NCBI GenBank assembly: GCA_963931865.1
Contig: OZ007514.1
Location: 496,001-560,000 of the forward strand
Source: Axinella damicornis
Taxonomy: Eukaryota; Porifera; Demospongiae; Axinellida; Axinellidae
Length of the DNA stretch: 64,000 nt
Reading direction: 5' to 3'
This document shows, piece by piece, positions 1-9,400 of the stretch. The notes under the pieces were generated by a model. It was not told where the DNA came from and ran no database searches. It saw nothing but the letters and a program-made list of their open reading frames with translations. A program made the position numbers and the translations under genes. Within the stretch, counting starts at the first letter, position 1, and each line of letters begins with the position of its first letter.

Positions 1-710
1 CCCTAGAGAGGGTGTACTCCTACAAGTATCTTGGAATACTGATAACATCTGACTTGTCCTGGTCTGCACATGTCGCTACAATCTGCTCCAAAGCCCGACA
101 ACAGATTGGCCTGCTCTATCGCAGGTTTTATAAATATTCCAATATGGATACACTGAAACAACTGTATACAGCATTTGTGCGTCCTCATCTGGAATATGCT
201 GTCCCTGTCTGGGACCCTCACCTCACCAAGGACATAAATGCTCTCGAGGCTGTACAGAGATTTGCCTGCAGAGTCTGCACAAAAAGCTGGGACATGAGCT
301 ACAGTGACATGTTGCAAACTATGAACATTCCCCGGCTCTCAGAAAGGAGACGACTACTGAAAATGTGTCATTTGTATAAGATTGTCCACGGGCTTGTTGA
401 CTTTCCTAATGCACCCCTATTGTTTAAACCTTGTACCAATTACTACACAAGACATGCACACCACCTCACCCTTTTGCAACCTCAGACTCACACTAATGCT
501 TTTTATTTCTCTTTTTTCTCACATGCTGTATCCATTTGGAATAGTCTGCCATATATCATTCTTACTTCACCTAGTATTTTTACCTTTAAGAGAAATTTTA
601 TGATACATTGTAATATATAGTCCTGTATAACAGGGTTCATGTTCACGTTAGCACCTTGCTATTTCATGTACCCTTTGCAAAATGCATAAAATTGTTATAG
701 AAAAAAAAAG
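1..710 (+). mobile_element. 3' end of a non-LTR (LINE) retrotransposon
   Basis: The reading frame is open at the left window edge and ends at 620. An AT-rich 3' tail follows, with a run of A at about 701-708. The end coincides with the point (about 712) where homology to the second copy of the locus begins (37,463), so the LINE marks one duplication boundary. The 5' part lies outside the window. Confidence 0.8.
3..620 (+). CDS. Reverse transcriptase C-terminal part, LINE (partial)
   Basis: The frame runs into the window from the left with no start codon (codons from base 3 read LERVYSYKYLG). It carries the typical C-terminal end of jockey/CR1-type LINE polymerases: a YLGILITSDLSW motif, then ARQQIGLLYRRFY, then FVRPHLEYAVPVWDP, then LEAVQRFACRVC and a helical tail. 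These follow the catalytic palm and thumb, which are off the window. About 205 residues are visible. The stop is TAG at 618-620. The protein would copy LINE RNA into DNA at a nicked target; this copy can only be judged from its intact 3' end. The family assignment below LINE level is uncertain. Confidence 0.8.
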   Translation, partial: LERVYSYKYLGILITSDLSWSAHVATICSKARQQIGLLYRRFYKYSNMDTLKQLYTAFVRPHLEYAVPVWDPHLTKDINALEAVQRFACRVCTKSWDMSYSDMLQTMNIPRLSERRRLLKMCHLYKIVHGLVDFPNAPLLFKPCTNYYTRHAHHLTLLQPQTHTNAFYFSFFSHAVSIWNSLPYIILTSPSIFTFKRNFMIHCNI

Positions 711-840
711 GTGAAGGAAAGTACACATGCACATCACTGGTAGAGATGGGCAGTAATCAATTGTACCATTTTTTCAGTTTTAGCTCCCACTATTACACAG
801 CAAAGGATATTTGGTTCAAAACAACACTACCGGAGATGTA

Positions 841-1222
841 CCGTAGTTGCAGTTAATTTCGCAGTGGGGAAATTTTCGCGGTATTCGCGGATGAACTAAG
901 ACCGCGAATATTAAACCCGCGAAATATATTTCCACAGCTAGCGCTAGGCATAACAGTTACTGTCCTTCGTGTTCCTGGGCTGACGCTCACACAGTAGCTC
1001 TTCCCCGGCAGTTGCTTCGCTGTAGACGTGGTAGCCACGCGTACATGTATACACAGTTCCATCAGCATGATCGCACGTGTCAATAGTGAGTTATTACGAG
1101 CGGATTTTTTTTCGCGGAAGTAATCAGCGAAAATTTCCCACCGCAAAATATTTGTGTGTACGTGTCACGTTTAGTGGCTAGACCGCGAAATTTTTGGCAC
1201 GCGAAATAATCGGCAACTACGG
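841..1222. mobile_element. MITE, CCGTAGTTGC termini, TA target duplication (locus copy 1)
   Basis: This 382-bp element is flanked by TA. It starts CCGTAGTTGC and ends with the inverse GCAACTACGG. The interior has many short CGCGAAA/TTTCGCG motifs. It sits in the WDR70 intron just after exon 7. The same insertion is present in locus copy 2 (37,592-37,974), so it predates the duplication. The TA duplication suggests mobilisation by a Tc1/mariner-type transposase (inference). Confidence 0.75.
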
Positions 1223-1340
1223 TACACACCTGTGCATTCCCAGCAGCTACTAGAATGGCATCTCCAGTGGTGCTGTACTGCAGAGAGCAGATCTGGTGGC
1301 TGCAGAGAATACACTCTCTGCACACACTCATTGGATAGGA

Positions 1341-1421
1341 GAGATTACTAGAGATTACTAGAGTTTACTAGAGATTACTAGAGATTACTAGAGTTTACTA
1401 GAGATTACTAGAGTTTACTAG
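1341..1421. repeat. 10-bp tandem repeat (TTACTAGAGA type)
   Basis: About eight tandem copies of a 10-bp unit of the form TTACTAGAGA/TTACTAGAGT lie in the intron between WDR70 exons 6 and 7. Related arrays occur at 37,217-37,345 and 38,085-38,250 around the second WDR70 copy. Confidence 0.85.
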
Positions 1422-2657
1422 GGACTACTGTAGAGTAGTCCTAACAGACTTCATCCTTTATCGCAAGTCTTACAATCCACCACTGTGAAATGAACCACGA
1501 CTTGACTACCACGGCCATCCCTGCCAACTGCAGGCTGTGACTGTGTGGACCTACCTGGCACACGGCCGGATGGTCCTAAGAGTGGAGTCCATTCCTGCCA
1601 AGTCCCACAACCTCACATCATAGTCATATCCTCCAGTCACCACCCTCGTTCCTGAGGGATCCATGGCTACAGCTGACACCTGCAATAGATATTCCTCCAC
1701 ACATAACTTTCCAGTAGAGAGTTGATGTACAAAACTCACAGGCTTACTTCCGTGTTCAAGAATCACCTCATGAGAGACTGGGAAATTCTTGTAAAACTAC
1801 ACAATTATATCGTCTCGAATTAGCTCTCATTTCATTGCGTGTCTAGACCACCCAGGGCTCCTCCCTTCTCCATTGCCTCTCTCATCCCCAACCCCCACTT
1901 ACCTCTCCTTCCTCTCCCTCCTCCTCCTCCTCCTCCTCTTCGTCAATTTGAGTCCTGATAGAAGAATCCTATGAAGACAGGAATCAAAGAGAAGTTGCTC
2001 TGTCTCCCACTTCTGCCCAACACCATACTGCTCACTTGCCATTAGTACGTACCTTGTATCCAGGTGGGAGGGGTGGACCAACCACCTCACTGTCACTGCT
2101 GTCACTGTCAGCATCTCCACCCTCTCCTCCTCCTCCTCCTCCTCCTCCCTCACTTCCTCCACCCTCCACACCAACCTCTGCCCCCATCACTTTGCTGAGG
2201 AAATGGTGACACAAGATACAAAAAGAGAGCAACTTCAAACTGTGAATGAAGTGAGTGACCCCGCCCACTCCACAAGAGGTGCTGAGAGGAACTATGGACC
2301 TCCTCCCACCTGAGGTTTGCTGGGAGTACTCTCTGGCAGTCCTCGTATCCTGGAAGATCTTCTCCACATCAAACTTCATCGCTGTCTTCCTACCTGGTGG
2401 GGGAGGACACCTCATGAAGGAACAGCTACACCACTTCAAGCATACAACTGCACTGACAAGATTTACACGTTCACAATGGACTTTTAGCAGCTAGTCAACG
2501 ATTAAGCATTTCCAGTTTTAAACATGATTCTGTTTCTCAATATTAGGTGATGTCATTGTGTATGTATAGGGATATCCAGTGCACTGTGTGTCTGTATATT
2601 GAGTGGTAGAAACGTTGCAGCTGCCTGGATACTGTATATATGTACACAGCATACAGC

Positions 2658-3080
2658 TAGTCTCGTTCCCAGACGATTTTTTGCACGTGGGGGATAAATA
2701 CATCTGGTGATCCGCCTATTCCACTTTGATTCTGGTGTGCCGGAATGCTGGCGCATTGTTCTATTTCAATTTAACTTGTGACGTAACGTAGGATTACATT
2801 CCCAAAATCCACAATGCGCAAGCTGTCGAAGAACATGGATGTTGATCGGGCAATCGACGCCGCTTGTTTGAGACTAGACTAGTCAAGCCTTCGAAAAGAG
2901 CAGGAGGTAGCCGTGAAGAACTTTGCTAGTGTTTTGAACATGACGGCATAAAACAAGTAAGCATTCCGTTTACGTGACACGCAATAATTTCGAATTCCGT
3001 GAACCAAAATGGAATAGGCAGGTTCCCAGACTTAATTCCCCTCTCGGCAGAATGTAAAGTCTGGCCCGCGAGACTAGCTA
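2658..3080. mobile_element. Foldback element with TAGTCTCG termini, near-perfect 9-bp target duplication
   Basis: The element opens TAGTCTCGTTCCCAGAC and closes with GTCTGGCCCGCGAGACTAGC. Inner arms around 2,715 and 3,010 are also inverted. Flanks are GCATACAGC (2,649-2,657) and GCGTACAGC (3,081-3,089), eight of nine matching. It lies in the WDR70 first intron of copy 1 and is absent from the equivalent place in copy 2. Confidence 0.6.
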
Positions 3081-3233
3081 GCGTACAGCCATAGATAATT
3101 ACGCTCTATTATCTATGGTACAGCAATGACTGATGCTCAGAATGTAGCCCTCAGTCATGACTCTACTGCCACCTCAAGATGACATGCAGTTCAAATCCAG
3201 AGCCATGACAGCTGCAACATCCTCTTCACTCAT

Positions 3234-3448
3234 ATCATCTGAGAGCACAACCTCCACTCCCGTTCCCGTTCTCCGGATCCAGGCTGAGCTCACAGCATGC
3301 AGGGCGAGGCTCGGCTACAAAGATGTGAGTAGACCCTGCTCGTTAAGTGACATGCCCCCATCTTTGTTGAAAACAGCGTGATGACTTGATGAAGCGAACT
3401 TGAACTTGAGTGAGACTACCTGCTCGTCCGTGACCCCAAACGAGTGAA
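3234..3448. promoter_or_regulatory. Putative bidirectional promoter between WDR70 (-) and Death domain/ROC-COR gene 1 (+)
   Basis: The start codons of the two divergent genes are only about 215 bp apart here, and about 207 bp apart in the second locus copy (40,106-40,312). The segment is well conserved between copies and has no obvious TATA box. GC-rich short motifs (CCCGTTCCCGTTCTCCGG) lie near the WDR70 side. Transcription start sites cannot be seen. Confidence 0.5.
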
Positions 3449-3470
3449 ATGGCTGAGAAGACGAGCCCAG
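3449..3470 (+). CDS. Gene 1 exon 1 (start codon, MAEKTSP)
   Basis: ATG at 3,449 begins a 22-nt coding stretch ending at a strong donor (CCAG|GTGAGT) in phase 1. The same exon with donor is conserved at 40,313-40,334 in locus copy 2. The phase matches the Death domain exon at 6,737. No other ATG exon of compatible phase is apparent nearby. Confidence 0.6.
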
Positions 3471-6400
3471 GTGAGTAGGAGACTTGTCTCTTGATCCGTG
3501 AAGTTATTAGTTAATCAGCCTGTCATGCAGCAGTCCCGCCCAAAGAGGTCCTGAGGGCTAGTCTCGTTCCAAAACAATATTTCGCCTTTCATGCCCATTT
3601 TTTGAGCCCCCGTGTGTATGTTCATGACAGAACTTTCAACTAGTACCTGTGGTGCAACAACTGTGGAGCCTCTGCCTGGATCACTAGCAAGTGTGTACCC
3701 AGCTGCTGAACAGTCTTGTGACGAGGCAGCTGTGAAAATGCTAGTATCGTGTGGCAAGATCTCGAGGGAAATTGTCTGCAACATGGCCGTAGAGCAGTTT
3801 GTTGTTTGCACCGTGGAGTGCATGAAGCCTCGTTCCCAGGCCCCATACAAATTTCGGATGGGGCCTGGGAACGAGGCTAGAGTGCATGCTGATCATAGCA
3901 CACATGCTACCTGATTGATTAACGGGAACATTCATATTTTGAGTGTGAGTGGAGAGTAGATGTGAAGCATGTGAGCGTGAAGTGTCTTGACTCGACCTCA
4001 ACACAGTAGAAAGTGAAACTACGAGTGCAGCAAGGTTGCAGGTCTTACTTTGGTGATCGCCTTGCTGACATTGCAGGATTACATAGCTAATTAAATTCCT
4101 GAGCAACAAGCCTCTCTATGGCCATGTCCCAGACCCCTTCCCTCAGTCTGGAACAGGGTCTGGCTACACGAGACTACGAATGCATGCAAACTTCACATTA
4201 TCAAAGGAGGTTGGACACATTTCTGTGCACGTGACTATGCACTGCTCTTGAGCAGAAATAATTACATTCCTAACCCTAACCTCAACAACCTCACCTCGTT
4301 CCCACATCAACATGGCCTGGGACCGGAAGTGGAGTTTGAAAGGTAGGAGCTAGTGCCTTGAAGACACTTCAGGTTGGGCCGGCTTCCAGTTGGAGTACCA
4401 GGAGTGCCTGGTAGCACTGGCTTCTCTGCCATTCCATGCAGCCGCTCCTTCAAGAGGCCCTACCGTCTAAGTGACCCACGGGTAGAAAAGGGGTGATGGC
4501 AATCATGGCACATATTGGAATCTACTCCGCTAGAGCTTTCGAATGATATCGAATTGTTTGTAAAGACTACCTGAACACTTCAGTACAGAACCCCCCGTAT
4601 AAATTCGCCCACACACATATGCCACATGACCGTGTCCAACCTCCTCTGGTGAGTTACCTGGAGCTCTAGCTCTGTCACACCACTGAAATATCCAGATGAA
4701 GGTGGTCTCAAACGATGGCAGGTTGGAAACTACATGTAGGTACGCACAAGGTATATAGAAGTTTGTGCTACCTGATAACAAGAGTTGACTCTGCTGTTCC
4801 TGGTACTGAGGACACAGAGCCCGAGGCTGATTCTCCAAGCTCTGAACTCTCGGGTACGGATGAACCTTCTGACAGTGACTCCATGGTTGAGAACGACTTG
4901 GATCAACTCTGCACTGCTAAATCTACCGAGTTTAAAATGAGGAATAACATCCCAGGTTTCGATTACATCTCCAATACTGGTCATCATGGTTGGACTCCCG
5001 TAAGAGTGCAAAGATTGGGTGCTAAGGGATCGGAGTTTGATGCTACCTTTCTAGAAGAATGTGATGAAGTTTCTTTCCTGAATGTTGGCGGTTGTCTGAG
5101 AGCAAAAGTGCGTAGTAGCCAGACCACATTCCTCACCCCAATTTCTGCAAGAACTCGCTCAAAGACTGACAACAAACCTCCCTAGCTTGATCTTGGCAAT
5201 TGCTGTATACATGTACATTAATCTGGTGTACCCCTTGTATTAGCCGTCTGGCTACTGGGTACCCCTGTAGCTGAATGCTACCATAGATAATAGAACTACG
5301 TAGAAGGGATTGGAAACGCGCAAAAATTTTACGGGTAACCCCTGTCCTATGCTCGTTTCGGTTTGTGATGGCTTCGCGCGCGAGCGTGATAATGGCAACT
5401 AACCTTTTTGGGCAAAATGCCCCACCCAGTGTCAAAGTTCAGAGGAAACAGCGGTCACCACAGACAGCCTACTTGTAGTAGCAGCTGTCCAAGTGTCTGG
5501 GGCTTCAAAGAGCGGATGTGCGGAGTTGTGAATACGGGTTTTTATGGGATGAATACGTTTTACTGAGGTGAGTTGTGTTTGTGTAGTTTTTTAAGACTTC
5601 GTGTAAGTGCACCACTAATGGATTCGGTGGGGATAGGCTTGGCCTTAATGTTTACATGCCCTTATGGCATAAATTAGGTTCATGTCACTGGGATTATTAG
5701 GCTATTGATTAAAATGTCATGTAATTTCCCTTGGAAATCACAACTGTTTCCGTAGTTTTTTCCACAAACTGCTTCACTGTTTGTTAAATATTCTGCATTG
5801 AGTAGGTCAGGTACTGTTTACCATGCGCCCTTAACCACATGATTTGTAGAAATAGGTTCAAGAAGATTGCGACGTAGGGCTTATAAAATTATGCAGGACA
5901 TCATTACATGTATGACTGAACCAATAGCTGCATCTGATTGCTGAGTGTACTAAACTTTGCAGGTTGTACCTTGAGATTCACAAAATCTTTAATGCATGCA
6001 CAATTTTATATTTGAGCTTCTGAATAAGACTGAGGTTTATGGCCACGGCATAAGTGCCAGTAGAACCACAGGAACCAAGGAAACCAAGGGAACCAAAGGA
6101 ACCACGGGAACCACAGGAACCCAGGGAACCAAGGGAACCACAGGAACCAAGGGAACCATGGGAACCATAGGAACTAAGGGAACCACAGGAACCCAGGGAA
6201 ACACAGGAACCAAGGGAACCAAGGGAACCAAGGGAACCAAGGGAACCACAGGAACCATGATATGATACTGTCTATTGCAGAAGTCTTGCAACACGCTGGG
6301 CCACAGAGGAAAACCACAGTTTACTTAGCACATAATGAAATGAGATTCATTATGTGCTAAGTAAACTGTGGTTTTCCTATGTTGGCCTGCCGTGTTGCAA

Positions 6401-9400
6401 GACTTCTGCAATAGACAGTACACTATAGCTCTATACGTGTCATAGTGCACACTCAGCATATTTTGTGATTCTTATATGAAGAACTAACCCTAATTGCTAC
6501 CTTGTGCATACTACACTAATTACTAGCTTCCAACCTCCTCTGATGTCACACTAGTGTAGTTGACTGCCATGTTTCCAGTCACCCTGTGAGTTACAGGCTC
6601 TCCCACCGCCTCCGACAGCTCAATATGCCCTTGACGCCACTTGATTATGGTTTACTGATAACAGCCCTTACTGGTACATCTTGTATTAGCTAGTGATCAT
6701 CTGTTGAGGTGTGTTCCCCCTCCCTCTCCACTTCAGCCCCACCCCTCACAGTGGACACTGTCCTGACTGCTGTGCAGGGAGTGAACTGGAGGACACTTGG
6801 GAAGAAGCTTCTTCTATTGGACTCCACACTGGATAAGATAGAAAAAGTACACAAATCTGATGATGGTCGTCTTCGTGATGTACTAGAGCACTGGATGCAT
6901 GGAATTTGGTGTAGGCATGAGGAACCATCTTGGAGGAGTATCATTTGGGGATTAGATGGTGCAAATGAGACGAGAACTGCTGACAGCATTCGACACTTTG
7001 CCGAACCTGTCCAAGGTAAGTCATATCACTCCATCAGTGTATCCACATTCTTGTACAGTGTGTGAGTCCTGCCTGACATTAGGGAGTGGGAAACACTGGA
7101 CCAAGGGACACTCCGCCACTGGCAGCTGCACTAGATGGCCATCACACAAACACGGCCCATATCAACATGTGCATGACCACACAACATAAGATCTACTCTC
7201 ATTTCATCTACTCCCACTTTGTCTACTACTAGTTTATTGACGTAAGCTGCAGTACTGACAGAAATATCTTACCACTTTTGAAGTACTGTCAGTATACAAT
7301 ACACACTGGCTGATGTTGATTATGCTCATCCAGGCAATAATCTGCACAAACGTCTCTACTACCCTTGACAGGTAATATTCCAGCCACCAGTTTAGTTTGT
7401 CGTGCCATCCTCAGCGCCGGCGCGAGCTATTTTGGAATGGTCCGGCCGCTGCCAAAGGTAGTGAATAGAGGCGCACCTTCGTGCTTTGCACTGCACTGTA
7501 ACTGCTTTCTGCTTTCCGTGCCATCCGTGACCGTCGACGTGGAATGGAGATGTCCCCGACGTCCAGATAATGCGCGCTTTGCGCGCATAACTTTTAGGAC
7601 GCGGAAGGTACGGTAGGCCTATACCGGTAGCCCACGCCTACTAATTAGTGAGACGAGTTTTGCTGCGAATTTTCGTTTATAGACTAGAGCGAACTATAAA
7701 CAGTCTAATTCAACAAGACCACAACGACTTGGATCTGGAGACTGTCTGACTAAGACACGTACCTCAACAAGGCGTGACTGAGACATGACTCAGTCCGTCA
7801 CGAGCTATGAACAGTCCACCAGAGCCGTACCTACATGCCTAGGCGACTAAAAAGTGGTACGGCCAAAACCGTACCGGCCGTACCGGCCGCGCCGGCCCTG
7901 ATCCTTGCACACGGTTGTGTGGGTGTGTACCCTCAACTTTGTGGTAGTTCTGAATGTTGAATGGATATCACCAGTTGAGTCAGGTGACTTGAACATTTAG
8001 TGTGTTCGGACATGTCCGTAGTTTGGTGTGAATGTTACCATGAATAGAATTGGAAATGAGCGTATCATATTTCAACAAGGGAGTAGATGAAGTGGAAGTA
8101 GATGAAATGGGAGAGAGGAACTGAGAAGAGATGAATGAGATCAGACAAACTGGGAGTAGAGGAAATGGGAAGATCACTACACAATTGCACACCCACAAGT
8201 AGCCTCGTTCCCAGGCCGCGTGGGAGGAGAGAAAGCACGTGACCTGGGAACGAGGCTAACCAACAAGCTGCAAATCTTGGACCTTTCCGTGCTATCATGG
8301 CAGCCAACATTATATTTACTCTAGCAGGACCCGCCCTATGGGCAGCATCTGGCTTGTGCAGGAATGGGAACGTAAACGACATGGTCAATAAAATATAACT
8401 GTTCATGTGCATTTACGGACATTCATTGTATCAATAATGTGAAGGGCATGATCAGTAGAAGGTTCCTGCACATTGTGAGCTTGAGAGTGAAGTGGTTGAC
8501 GTATCAGCCTTCAAAGGCAGGGAACGTACTAACCTTGACCAAGCTGGTATCCACAGCAGTGTCCATAGCAGTTGTGGTTATCGTAGAGGACTGGTAAGTA
8601 CCGTATAGCGGGAAATTTTCGTACGGTGCTAATTTTCATATATTTCGTATGAAGCCTCGAGATACGAAAATAAAAACTGCAAAAATTTTAACCATCGAAA
8701 TTTTAACGTCAAATTTTGAACGGGCAATTGAACACGTGGAAGCGGCGAGCAAGCGGTGGGGTTTTATAACGGTATTTCTAGCCTTCGGACGGCCTTCCAG
8801 ACTCCAGTGGACCGTGTACACCCGTTAGCCTGCTACGATAACGAGACTCAGCGTGGGAAGTGCGACAAATGAAAGTAAGTCAGTTCACTCAGCAGCAACG
8901 ATCTCGTCTCGCGGGGTCTGGCCCCGCGAGACTAGCAACGACGGTGACGGCGAGTATGCCGCCAACCAGGCGGCTATTCCGAAATTCTTGCCTACAACAG
9001 AGGCCCAGATATCAGCATTGTAGACGTACCCTCTCACCATTGTGCATTGCATGCCTCAACCGAAAACAGAAATATTTGCGTACGCGTATGCTAGGGGGCG
9101 TGGCAATGCGCAGGCGCATACGAAAATTAAAATACGAAAATTTCTGCTGAGGGGCTTATGGCCATTTATACGAAATTTTGCACCTACGAAAATATCCCGC
9201 TATACGGTATAGTATATCTCAGTACACACAGACACACAGTGCTGGGCCAATATTGATGCACAAGGCAGTAGTAGGGATAGTCACTGTAGTACCCAAGTAT
9301 ATATCTGCTGTGCTGAGTATTGTGACTTAGCATGGAGTGGATTAACTGATGGACTGGAATGACCAAAACATTGTTTATTTGCTGTTCTCTAGCTCTCACT

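Larger units (their letters stand above)
1230..3233 (-). pseudogene. WDR70: WDR70, N-terminal half (locus copy 1), exon 1 damaged
   Basis: WDR70 is a conserved nuclear WD40-repeat protein linked to DNA damage responses. Exons on the minus strand: exon 1 near 3,205-3,233 (MSEEDVAAVM), exon 2 2,310-2,393 (KFDVEKIFQ), exon 3 2,053-2,189 (Gly/Glu run, then DSDSSDSEVVGPPLPPGYK), exon 4 1,903-1,968 (acidic run), exon 5 1,740-1,787 (VSHEVILEHGSKP), exon 6 1,555-1,679 (first WD repeat, VVTGGYDYDVRLWD), exon 7 1,230-1,299 (LQYSTTGDAILVAAGNAQ). Phases of exons 2-7 fit one another exactly. Exon 1 is broken: compared with copy 2 about 28 bp are gone, removing the GFSGFG codons and the GTAAG splice donor. 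Exon 2 has its own ATG that might rescue a shorter protein. Remaining WD repeats would lie left of the window, beyond the LINE. Family call is from recalled similarity to animal WDR70; damage is seen directly. Confidence 0.75.

Noticed and set aside
6037..6294. Collagen-like or VPLVP-repeat proteins on either strand
   Set aside because: Open frames arise because the 9-bp satellite lacks stops in several frames; no start context, splice sites or conservation.
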